From: Fimbriimonas sp.
GTDB lineage: Bacteria; Armatimonadota; Fimbriimonadia; Fimbriimonadales; Fimbriimonadaceae
Length of the DNA stretch: 64,000 bases
Reading direction: 5' to 3'
NCBI GenBank assembly: GCA_031292555.1
Contig: JARLGV010000106.1
Coordinates: forward strand, 1 to 64,000
The notes beneath the pieces are model-generated. The model was not told the origin of the DNA. It saw nothing but the letters and a program-made list of their open reading frames with translations, and did not search any database. Positions 57,601-64,000 of this stretch are shown in pieces; positions within the stretch are counted from its first letter, which is position 1, and every line of letters starts with the position of its first letter. The position numbers and the translations under genes are program-made.

Positions 57601-60562
57601 GAGGAACAGCGCTCGGAGAACTTGAGCTGAGGGTCACCGTAACGTCCCCGGGAACCAGGGCGCTCAATTGCACGGTGCCGGTTACGGTTCCGCCACCTTC
57701 TACCTGGCTGGGCGACATGGTAAGCGTGACCGGTACAGGTGGGGACAGAGTCAGGGTCGTCGTTTGCGTCACCGACCCTGACGTGGCCGAGATCGTGACC
57801 GGAGTCACGACCGCAACCGTTGTACTCGTGATCGTGAAATCCGCACTCGTGTTCCCCGAGGTCACCTTCACATAAGATGGGACTCTCACATTGGGTGAGG
57901 AACTCTCAAGGAATACGATATCACCGCCCGACGGAGCAGGCTGGCCGATCGTGACCGTGCCAACGGAGTTCGTACCCCCAACGACATCAGTCGGGTTGAC
58001 GGTCAGGCCGGTGGCGGGAATCGTAGTAACCTCCGTTCCGACCGCGTAGAAGCTACCGTCTGCGCCCCAGAAGTAGACGACGCCGTCTGCCCCAATCGAA
58101 GCTTCGCCGTATGTGCCTCCGTTCGGTTGAACGCTCCACAGCTGGGTTCCGCTTGGGCTCACCGCATAGAATGCACCGAACAGCGAGCCGATGAAGATAG
58201 TGCCGTCGGCCGACACGACGGGCGAACCCGTCACCGTGCCGCCAAGCGACAACTGCCATACTACGCTCCCGTTGGCCGAGACCGCATAGAGCACTGAGCT
58301 CTGTCCGCCCGACACGTAGACCGAACCGTCCGCTCCCAAAGCCGGCGCGCTGATCTGGCCGGATTGGACAGACACGCTCCACTTCTTCGTTCCATCCTTC
58401 TTGATCGCAAACAGTGTTCCGCTGTTGGCCCCAATGTAGACGACTCCCAACGAGTCGATCTCGGGAGAACACTGGATCTTGCTCTGCGTTCCGTACTTCC
58501 ACTTGACGGAGCCATCCGGGTTGACTGCGTAGAGGTTCTGATCGTCAGACCCAATATAGATAGTTCCATCCGAGCCGATCGCCGGAGACGACTCGATCGT
58601 GCCTCCAGTCGTCAAACTCCATTTGACGGTCCCGTCCGGCTTGACGGCATACAGAACAACATCGCATGCGAAGTAGATCGTGCCATCCGCACCGATTGCG
58701 GGAGACGATGACGAGCTTGGCGTAGACTCGCCCGTCACCTGCAAGGTCCACCTAAGCGTTCCATCTGGGTTCAATGCATATAGGTAACCGGCAAGAGACG
58801 CAGCGTAGATCGTGCCGTCGGCCGCGATTGCTGGGGTTGCCCAAGCGTTGCCAATCGGAAGAAAACGCCATTTGATCGAGCCGTCCGAGTTCAGCGCGTA
58901 AATGCGATCGTTCCAAGCGTTGACATAGATGGTTCCATCGGCTCGGACCGCGGCAGATGCGTTCACCGCGGCTCCCAGAGGCCATGTCCAGCGAATGGCG
59001 TTATTGGCGCCGCCTCCAATGGCGACACCGGAGTTGGCGTTGTTTTGGTGGTACTTGGGCCAAGGCGATGGGCGAGAGGTTTTCAACGTGATCGACGCGG
59101 TCACCGAAACACCACCGGACGTCGCAGTCAGAATTGCCGACTTGCCCGAGGTCACAGAGGCGCTGGTCACCGGGAAACTCGCTGTCTTTGAACCGGCGGA
59201 GACGATCACGAATAGGGGGGTCATAACCGAGTGATCGCTGCTTTGCAGAGCAACCTCGTCGCCTCCGCTTGGCGCTGCTTGGGTCAGCGTTACGGTCGCC
59301 GTCGTCCCGATTCCGCCCACAACCGTGTCAGGGTTCAAAGTGAGCGAGGCAACCGGTGTCGTCGTCACCTGCGAACCGACGGCGTATACGCTTCCATCGT
59401 TGGAGCCCACATAAACCACTCCGTCGAGTCCGATGGCAGGCGAGGACAGAATGGGACCGCCGGTCGCGAACTGCCACCGCTTCGTCCCGTTCGGGTTGAG
59501 AGCGTACAAGTTGCCGTCATCGCAGCCCGAATATACGGTCCAGTCGGTCCCAATTGCAGGAGATGAATGTACTGGGCCGCTCGTCGAATACGCCCAAACC
59601 TGGCGTCCGTTCACTTCGTCGACCGCATAGACCTTGCTATCGAGACCACCGAAGAACAGAACGGCATCCGGCGAGGCCGCGGGGGTCGACCAAAGGGCGC
59701 CACCGGCGGTAAACGGATTCCAACGATCGCCATGCGAGTCAAAGGTGTAGATGTTGTTGTCCGGACAAGCTACATACAGTGCCCCATTGAGGCCAACCAC
59801 CGGCGAAGCTTGGATTGCCTGAGGGACTGAGCTGTACCAGAGCTGCGATCCGCTCGAATTCAAAGCATAGATGTTCGCATCGTCCGATCCGAAATAGATG
59901 GTGCCGTTCTGATCCACCGCAGGTGCGACATGAATGGCGCCTTTGGTGCCAAACACCCACTTCTTGGCGCCTGCACTCGTGATCGCATAAAGACTACCGT
60001 CGGCAGAACCGACGTAAAGAGTGCCATCCGACGCAATCGCGGGCGACGAGTCGATCGCCCCACCGGTTTGGTATCTCCACATCACCGTCCCGCTCGCACG
60101 GACGGCGTAGAGGTAGCCGTCCGACGATCCGACGTAAACAGTGCCATCTGATCCAATCGCTGGCGAAGAGCTGATTGCGCCCCCGGTTGCTGCATTCCAC
60201 AACTTTGCGCCGTTGAGGCCGATGGCATAGAGGTTTCCGTCAGAGCAACCCACGTACACTGTGCCGTCTGAACCTATAGCCGGCGAACTAGAGAACTTAG
60301 CCCCGGCAACCGTGAATTTCCACCGCAAGAGACCGTTGGTTCCTCCTCCCGCGCCGACGCCGGAATTCAAATTGTTCTGGTGAAATCTCGGCCACGGAGA
60401 ACCCGGCTGAAATAGTGCCGGCCGTGAAACCCTTCCCGGCGCCTTATCCGCCACCGAGTTCGCATGACTGGCAACGGCAAAGGCACCCATGTTCCACGAA
60501 CATGCCAAGGCAGACATTACTAGCACGAGGAACCGAAGACGCAAGGCAGATACATTCATCAT
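54635..60562 (-). CDS. Giant secreted protein: two PQQ-like propellers and thirteen Ig-like repeats
   Basis: A 1975-residue exported protein, largest in the window. Signal peptide LRFLVLVMSALACSWNMGAFA. First propeller about 55-400 (opens SPWPRFHQNNLNSG), one Ig-like repeat, then a second propeller about 495-845 that reopens with SPWPKYHQNNANSG, then twelve tandem Ig-like repeats of about 88-95 residues to the C terminus. Blades repeat SSPAIGSDGTIYVGSDD-type phrases; Ig units repeat VIGGxSSTGTVTLNGPAPxGG and VTVAAGATTATF. There is no sorting or anchoring motif. It appears to derive from the same ancestor as the 1163-residue protein at 21.6 kb, with an extra propeller-Ig unit added at the front. 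Surface or matrix role inferred. Two adjacent ATGs mark the start. Confidence 0.92.
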   Translation of the reverse strand: MMNVSALRLRFLVLVMSALACSWNMGAFAVASHANSVADKAPGRVSRPALFQPGSPWPRFHQNNLNSGVGAGGGTNGLLRWKFTVAGAKFSSSPAIGSDGTVYVGCSDGNLYAIGLNGAKLWNAATGGAISSSPAIGSDGTVYVGSSDGYLYAVRASGTVMWRYQTGGAIDSSPAIASDGTLYVGSADGSLYAITSAGAKKWVFGTKGAIHVAPAVDQNGTIYFGSDDANIYALNSSGSQLWYSSVPQAIQASPVVGLNGALYVACPDNNIYTFDSHGDRWNPFTAGGALWSTPAASPDAVLFFGGLDSKVYAVDEVNGRQVWAYSTSGPVHSSPAIGTDWTVYSGCDDGNLYALNPNGTKRWQFATGGPILSSPAIGLDGVVYVGSNDGSVYAVGSQVTTTPVASLTLNPDTVVGGIGTTATVTLTQAAPSGGDEVALQSSDHSVMTPLFVIVSAGSKTASFPVTSASVTSGKSAILTATSGGVSVTASITLKTSRPSPWPKYHQNNANSGVAIGGGANNAIRWTWPLGAAVNASAAVRADGTIYVNAWNDRIYALNSDGSIKWRFLPIGNAWATPAIAADGTIYAASLAGYLYALNPDGTLRWTLQVTGESTPSSSSSPAIGADGTIYFACDVVLYAVKPDGTVKWSLTTGGTIESSPAIGSDGTIYIGSDDQNLYAVNPDGSVKWKYGTQSKIQCSPEIDSLGVVYIGANSGTLFAIKKDGTKKWSVSVQSGQISAPALGADGSVYVSGGQSSVLYAVSANGSVVWQLSLGGTVTGSPVVSADGTIFIGSLFGAFYAVSPSGTQLWSVQPNGGTYGEASIGADGVVYFWGADGSFYAVGTEVTTIPATGLTVNPTDVVGGTNSVGTVTIGQPAPSGGDIVFLESSSPNVRVPSYVKVTSGNTSADFTITSTTVAVVTPVTISATSGSVTQTTTLTLSPPVPVTLTMSPSQVEGGGTVTGTVQLSALVPGDVTVTLSSSSPSAVPPATVIVPSGQYQATFNVTTTPVSTQTDTTITATVDITSITTSLSVTPPVPTDLKLAPLSVIGGISSIGTVTLDQAAPAGGVVVTLNSDSASASTPSTVTVAAGSTTATFTIATSPVASDTAADITATVAGVSATASLTIRAPSLTGFALVPTTVVCGTNSTGTVTLNGNAPTGGVAVSLSATGTTAGVPPTVTVPAGASTATFKVTTSGVSSTTTSTITATYVSTRLQATLTIAAATLSSVTLTPTSVIGGSSSTGTVTLNGPAGPIGTQVVLSSSSSSASAPASVTVSSGSTTATFSVNTTPVSALVTATITATQGSTSKTATLTINPAVLQSLALNPTSVIGGLSSSGTVTLSGPAPTGGASIALSSTSSAATLPASVTVAAGATTATFTVNTTPVSATVTATISGTLAGVQKSATLTISSPALTGLSVSPSSLIGGNPSTGTVTLNGPAPSGGTSVALTASPQSAQPPSSVTVAAGATSATFNIATSGVSANTNVTITGTLGATSKTATLTLTPAGLSGLTVTPSSVASGNPATGTVTLSGIAPPGGMAVSLSSNNSSASVPSSVTVPAGASSATFTVSTGSVTNSVTATITASQGGTSKTATLTISPLALVSLAINPSAVTGGASSTGTVSLNGPAPSGGLTVTLSSSASTVAKVPASVTIPPGQTSATLSVTTTPVTALKSATISASHGSVTLSQTLTVNPPAIASLSLNPATVSGTVSSTGTVTLTGPTPTGGSTVKFTSSSAKATVPASVSIGAGKSSATFTVKTFAVASRTVVTIMGTLGSSSMTATLTILPPNLTSLSLNPTTLVGSKTSTGAVTLSGAAPSGGLSVSLSSSSSAATVPSLVTVPAGATKATFTVKTTAVASTQTVKIQASLNGTTQSASLTIQPPAITGLTLSPTSVKGGKTSTGTVTVSVAAPAAGLTVSLGSSSSAASVPATVTIPSGKTSVKFTVTTTAVTAQTTAKISATLATSSKSANLTVTK
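54638..58020 (-). repeat. Tandem array of twelve Ig-like coding repeats
   Basis: Twelve consecutive units of about 265-290 bases, each with the VGG turn, TGTVTL strand, APSGG turn and VPAG-ATF strand. Similar composition makes long antisense frames, which are not genes. Neighbouring units are similar but clearly diverged, so recombination between them is possible but not evident. Confidence 0.75.
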
Positions 60563-60701
60563 CTGTCCAACCTAGCCCGTAAGTCTACGCGCGAAACATG
60601 CGAAGTACTTTGACCACCGCGAATATTACGGTCGGATTCTTGCTTAGGTTTGGTGCTGGCTGCCTGTATATGTGCGAGGAGTGAGAAAAGGCGTACCGCG
60701 C

Positions 60702-60707
60702 CATAAT
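60702..60707 (+). promoter_or_regulatory. CATAAT box five bases before the DUF4038 gene
   Basis: CATAAT followed by CGGTC and the ATG at 60713; no ribosome site fits between. -35 weak. Confidence 0.4.
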
Positions 60708-60712
60708 CGGTC

Positions 60713-62035
60713 ATGGCGCCATTGGCTCCGGTTACGATTTGCAGCACCAACCCTCATCTGCTTTCAATCGGCGATCGGCCGTTCCTCCTTCTGAGCGACA
60801 CCGCGTGGAACCTGCTCCATCGCCTCGATCTCGAGTCCGCCAAGGAGTACATGAGGGTCCGCGCCTCCCAGGGGTTCAACATGATTTGGATCACCGGGCT
60901 CGGGGAATTCGATGGCGTTCGGGTTCCCAACTGCCAGGGCGATTTACCTTTGGTGGACCAGGATCCCCTTAGGCTCGGCGGTCCGTTCTGGGAATACGCC
61001 AGAGCGGTCATCGAATTTGCCGGCGATCAGGGCCTCTATGTCGGGTTCCTGCCAACATGGGGCGATAAATTGACGTGTCCTTGGGGCATCGGCCCGTTGC
61101 TCTTCCCCGAGGGCAGCGAAGAGGTTTGCCGCGGTTTTGGGACTGCAGTGGCCCAGCGATTCCAAGGGCTAACGAACATCGTATGGGTCTTGGGAGGAGA
61201 TCGACCGGCACGCCTAGACCCGGGTTCATGGAACCAACAACATGCCATTGAAGCGGGCCTGACCGGCACCGAAGATTGGACAAGCCGATGGACTGCGATG
61301 GCTGAGGGAATACGCAGCGTCGATAGCGTCTCGTTGATTACCTATCATCCCCAAGGCGGATCGGAATCCACATCCTGTTTCCTGAACGGCGCTTCATGGT
61401 TGCAGATGCATGCAATGCAATCGGGGCACGGCGGAGGAAGAGATTCAGAAGTGTGGGATATGATCCACCGAGACCGCGCTCTGGAACCGAAACGTCCCAC
61501 ATTGGACGCCGAGGTCAATTACGAAGACCATCCCGTTAGCCCCTGGCCAGTTTGGGATCCTGCTCTCGGACATTTCGACGACTACGACATCCGGCGCCAA
61601 ATCTACCGATCCGTATTTGCCGGGGGGTGTGGGGTGGTCTATGGGCACCACAGCGTTTGGCAGTTTGCGGAAGACCCCTCGAAATGGTTGCTGCACTGCA
61701 AAATGGGATGGCGCGAAGCGGTGCAGCGGCCAGGAGCTTGGCAGGTGCGACATCTTGCCACCCTCTTGGTTGAGAACGACTACTTCGAGCTATGCCCACA
61801 GCCGGATTGGATGGTGGACAATCCGACGGACCGAGGCCGGCACTGCGAAGCTCTGGCATCTGGCCGACGCCTTCTTGTCTACATTCCAGTTGGCTTCCCG
61901 CTCCAATTGTCGATCGACATCGCTCGGGCGAATTGGTTCGATCCGCGTACGGGGTGTCGGCGTGATGCCGAACGCAGCGGTACTCGGTGGCTTCCTCCAA
62001 ACGATATCGACTGGGTGCTTGAGGGGTACCTCTAG
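60713..62035 (+). CDS. DUF4038-type glycoside hydrolase (GH140-like)
   Basis: A 440-residue TIM-barrel enzyme without signal peptide. The family opening is FLLLSDTAWNLLHRLDLE, followed by YMRVRASQGFNMIWI, GPFWEYARAVIEFAGDQGLY and NIVWVLGGDRPARL; the acidic residues in LGGDRP and TLDAEVNYEDHP are likely active-site candidates. The C-terminal 90 residues form the small beta-sandwich that is usually labelled putative collagen-binding (PF12904). Relatives include apiosidases acting on pectin side chains. Absence of a signal suggests a cytosolic substrate. It ends 3 bases from the convergent phospholipase B-like gene stop. Confidence 0.88.
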   Translation: MAPLAPVTICSTNPHLLSIGDRPFLLLSDTAWNLLHRLDLESAKEYMRVRASQGFNMIWITGLGEFDGVRVPNCQGDLPLVDQDPLRLGGPFWEYARAVIEFAGDQGLYVGFLPTWGDKLTCPWGIGPLLFPEGSEEVCRGFGTAVAQRFQGLTNIVWVLGGDRPARLDPGSWNQQHAIEAGLTGTEDWTSRWTAMAEGIRSVDSVSLITYHPQGGSESTSCFLNGASWLQMHAMQSGHGGGRDSEVWDMIHRDRALEPKRPTLDAEVNYEDHPVSPWPVWDPALGHFDDYDIRRQIYRSVFAGGCGVVYGHHSVWQFAEDPSKWLLHCKMGWREAVQRPGAWQVRHLATLLVENDYFELCPQPDWMVDNPTDRGRHCEALASGRRLLVYIPVGFPLQLSIDIARANWFDPRTGCRRDAERSGTRWLPPNDIDWVLEGYL

Positions 62036-62038
62036 CGC

Positions 62039-63376
62039 CTATTTCGCTGCGGGGAAGACGGTCCAGGGCCGCGACGGGATGTCTCGCAAGAACGGCCGGA
62101 TGGCGGCGTAGGCGGGGTTGCCGGCAAGGAACGTCTTGGCTTCGAAGGTGCTGCCGTTCGAAATCCCCATTCGGGCCCAAATTCGCATGGAATTTGCCAT
62201 CGTAGAATCGACGACCTTCGTGTTGACCGCCCCAGAAAGACCCGATACTCCACAAAGCGTACTGTCGCTAGCTCCATCCCGGTCAAGCACCTCGTCGTAC
62301 GTATCGGCGAGGAACTTCTTTGCCATTTGCGCATCGACCTGGCCCTTGTTCCTGGTGAGCAGTGTATTCCAACGCACTCGGCGGCGCTCGCAGCCATTCG
62401 TCATCGGGTTTGCATCCCATCCGCCTGGAATCTCTTCGGCGATCAGCTTGGAGCTCTCTGGGAAGTTGCTTCCCACGAAGTAGCCGCTGTTCTTGCGTTG
62501 AAAATCGACTACCTTCAATCCGAGTTCCAACTTTCCGATTTCATTTGTCTTTGTATCGCCGATGAGCCACGTGTTGGCGTACCCGCCGTTGTTACCCTTC
62601 ACGAAGATCCTATCGACATCGTCCAGAGAGTTCGAGTATTGAATCGCCTTGCGCATTCTCATGAACTCGGGAATGCCGTTCGGGTCGAACCCTGAGAAAC
62701 CTGAGATCGTGGTTTCACAAAGGAGGATTCCGGTCGAATTCACCGCGAAATCGCTTCCGCTGTGGATGAATCCGCAAAACGCATCCATGAGGACCCGGTT
62801 ACCCTTCTCTGGCGTGATGTCCAACAACACGTTGGCACGCTGCCCCATGAGATAGTCCCACCAAAGGTTGTGACCCATCACGATCTTGCCGTCTTTAGTA
62901 GTCTTGCCGGTGGCTATAAATGCGCTGCACGAAGTCCGTGTCGTTCCCTCGCGCACTCCTCCTGGCTTCCGAGATTGAAGATAGGGGATGTAGTAGCCCT
63001 GAATCTCGATGTACGCGTTATAGGCGAGCACATCCCACTCATCGTACGCATATCCCTTTGCCTTGAGGCCTTCCGCTTGGCCGGCTATCTCCTCCTGATA
63101 TTCCTTGTCCAGCTTCGGCCAGAAGACGTCGCGGGCCGCCTTTCGGCACCAAGCCCAATCGTAGGGCGGCTGCTTGAAGCTGAGCAATAGGGCACGGTGG
63201 GCATCGTCGATCTCCTTTGCGGCGAGCGATCCATATTGAAATCCAACGTCTCGAGGGCTGCCTTGTAGGTGAAGATAGATCCACCCCGCGTCGTCGGATC
63301 GGAACGCGCCCTTCGTCCGGATTTCGGCTTGGCCGGGAAAACCGAGAACTACAAGAGCGCAGATCAGACAGGACAT
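62039..63376 (-). CDS. Phospholipase B-like / C45-type Ntn hydrolase, secreted
   Basis: A 445-residue exported protein with a short signal (MSCLICALVVLGFPGQA). The fold is that of phospholipase B-like and C45 autoproteolytic enzymes: the nucleophile is Cys150 in RTSCSAFIATGKTTKDGKIV, followed by MGHNLWWDYL, FIHSGSDFAVNSTGILLCET and YANTWLIGDTKTNEIGKLEL. Autocleavage before the Cys would give two chains. Substrates in the family include acyl amides and phospholipids. The ATG is six bases after a TATCAT box. It is divergent from the MFS gene by 40 bases. Confidence 0.85.
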   Translation of the reverse strand: MSCLICALVVLGFPGQAEIRTKGAFRSDDAGWIYLHLQGSPRDVGFQYGSLAAKEIDDAHRALLLSFKQPPYDWAWCRKAARDVFWPKLDKEYQEEIAGQAEGLKAKGYAYDEWDVLAYNAYIEIQGYYIPYLQSRKPGGVREGTTRTSCSAFIATGKTTKDGKIVMGHNLWWDYLMGQRANVLLDITPEKGNRVLMDAFCGFIHSGSDFAVNSTGILLCETTISGFSGFDPNGIPEFMRMRKAIQYSNSLDDVDRIFVKGNNGGYANTWLIGDTKTNEIGKLELGLKVVDFQRKNSGYFVGSNFPESSKLIAEEIPGGWDANPMTNGCERRRVRWNTLLTRNKGQVDAQMAKKFLADTYDEVLDRDGASDSTLCGVSGLSGAVNTKVVDSTMANSMRIWARMGISNGSTFEAKTFLAGNPAYAAIRPFLRDIPSRPWTVFPAAK

Positions 63377-63382
63377 CCCAAT

Positions 63383-63388
63383 ATGATA
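63383..63388 (-). promoter_or_regulatory. TATCAT box six bases before the phospholipase B-like ATG
   Basis: TATCAT then ATTGGG then ATG on the minus strand; no ribosome site possible. The -35 is weak. Confidence 0.45.
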
Positions 63389-63416
63389 GACGCAGTGCCA
63401 AAATCATCCTAACCTC

Positions 63417-64000
63417 GTGCCAGTAAATCGCCTCGAAAACCTGAAAAGCCTTCGCTACGCCAACGCCGACGGATCGTTTGCCACGGCTTTCGGCACCCTC
63501 GTGTCCGGAGCGTTTCTGGTCGGCTTCATTCAGAGGTTGGGGGGCTCAGATCTTTGGATCGGACTGCTTACCGCCATCCCCAACTTGGTCGGCATCCTAC
63601 AGATTGTTGGCGCGATCTGGGGCCGTGGCTTTACTTCCTATAAGCGTTTCGTGTTCCCCGGCGGCCTCATTTGGCGCCTGATGTATCTTCCGTTGATCGC
63701 CTTGCCGCTATTACCGATCCCGAACGCGGCAAAGCTCACAATCTTGGCCGTTTGCGTCCTTGGCGGTTCGGTATCGACGATGCTCGTGAACCCGATCTAT
63801 AACGATTGGCTCGCGGAGATGGTCCCTTCCAACTCGATTGGGTTCTACTTCAGCCGGCGCAGCGCGATCCTGACCGCCGTCGGAGCGACCGTAGGCATCC
63901 TCGGCGCCTTTGTCCTCGACATGATCCGCACCGGTGGGCAGGCCGATCTCGGATTCTCGTTGATCTTCGCGAGCGGATTGCTATGTTCGGCGATCAGCTT
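63417..64000 (+). CDS. MFS-type transporter, partial
   Basis: Partial gene cut by the right edge; 194 residues are visible. It starts GTG and reads RLENLKSLRYANADGSFATA, then hydrophobic helices (GTLVSGAFLVGFIQRLGG, LWIGLLTAIPNLVGILQIVG, LTILAVCVLGGSVSTMLVN) with the loop NPIYNDWLAEMVPSNSIGFY. The helix-loop pattern is of major facilitator proteins of the type found beside glycoside hydrolases. The substrate cannot be told. The gap to the divergent gene is 40 bases. Confidence 0.8.
   Translation, partial: MPVNRLENLKSLRYANADGSFATAFGTLVSGAFLVGFIQRLGGSDLWIGLLTAIPNLVGILQIVGAIWGRGFTSYKRFVFPGGLIWRLMYLPLIALPLLPIPNAAKLTILAVCVLGGSVSTMLVNPIYNDWLAEMVPSNSIGFYFSRRSAILTAVGATVGILGAFVLDMIRTGGQADLGFSLIFASGLLCSAIS

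Noticed and set aside
1-64000. tRNA, rRNA and tmRNA genes, transposases or integrases
   Set aside because: No T-loop GGTTCGAATCC-like element, rRNA-like stretch, tmRNA tag region, or mobile-element protein was found on either strand.

Overview
The window is about 64 kb of dense bacterial chromosome, roughly 60% GC by eye. It carries a diderm-type outer-membrane porin, many Sec-type secreted proteins and lipoproteins, and a carbohydrate-oriented gene set. Two very large secreted proteins combine PQQ-like propellers with Ig-like repeats, and GH172-type (DUF2961) and DUF4038-type enzymes are present. This mixture, with KdpDE, a DUF4342 protein and a YncE/phosphoesterase fusion, is most like Armatimonadota (Fimbriimonas-type). 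That assignment is an inference from gene content; the window has no rRNA or other decisive marker. I see no tRNA or rRNA gene, insertion sequence, prophage or CRISPR array.

Layout. At 1-8.2 kb the minus strand carries a VOC protein, an AlkZ-like protein, a WYL regulator, a nitrilase-superfamily amidase and a translationally coupled AddB-AddA pair whose nuclease centres look lost. At 8.2-10.5 kb the plus strand has a membrane protein, an Ntn-type asparaginase and a free-standing SelB-type winged-helix array. At 10.5-14.1 kb a tight five-gene minus operon, mostly with 4-base overlaps, runs GT4 glycosyltransferase, Trm112-like protein, AroQ, M24 peptidase and an ABC ATPase lacking its catalytic Glu and switch His. 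At 14.2-21.6 kb lie an exporter plus FecE-type ATPase, a class V aminotransferase, a small lipoprotein, a sugar isomerase-like protein and a peptide-binding lipoprotein. At 21.6-30.8 kb are the first PQQ/Ig protein, a YncE/phosphoesterase protein, an M1 peptidase, an amidase and an SGNH hydrolase. At 30.8-36.7 kb are DUF4342, KdpE, KdpD and an RbsB-RbsC pair without an ATPase. At 36.8-44.2 kb are the GH172-like enzyme, the porin, Amt-PII behind a long leader, a 7Fe ferredoxin and a GbsR-type regulator. At 44.2-50.3 kb are NadA, SecA and several small genes. At 50.3-54.6 kb is a sugar ABC importer in which the binding protein is fused to one permease and the other permease is twice normal size. 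At 54.6-64 kb are the 1975-residue PQQ/Ig protein, a DUF4038 enzyme, a phospholipase B-like Ntn hydrolase and the start of an MFS transporter.

Themes. Three importer loci (OppA-like, RbsBC, and the MalEF fusion with MalG) have no ATPase beside them, so they probably use shared ATPases encoded elsewhere. The GH172 and DUF4038 enzymes next to sugar importers suggest scavenging of plant or microbial glycans. Amt with PII senses and takes up ammonium, and the leader ahead of amt contains what looks like an attenuator.

Gene expression signals. Many genes have a TANNNT-like -10 box only 5-9 bases before the start codon, the arrangement seen in leaderless transcripts (for example in Deinococcus). 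Others have strong GGAGG sites, and these resolve several TTG starts. Gene ends repeatedly carry perfect 6-12 bp hairpins without a U-tract, and three convergent pairs share a CTAA or CTAG stop overlap. The best candidates for something new are the fused/enlarged ABC importer, the apparently nuclease-dead AddAB, the stand-alone SelB winged-helix protein, the -10/ATG architecture and the amt leader.
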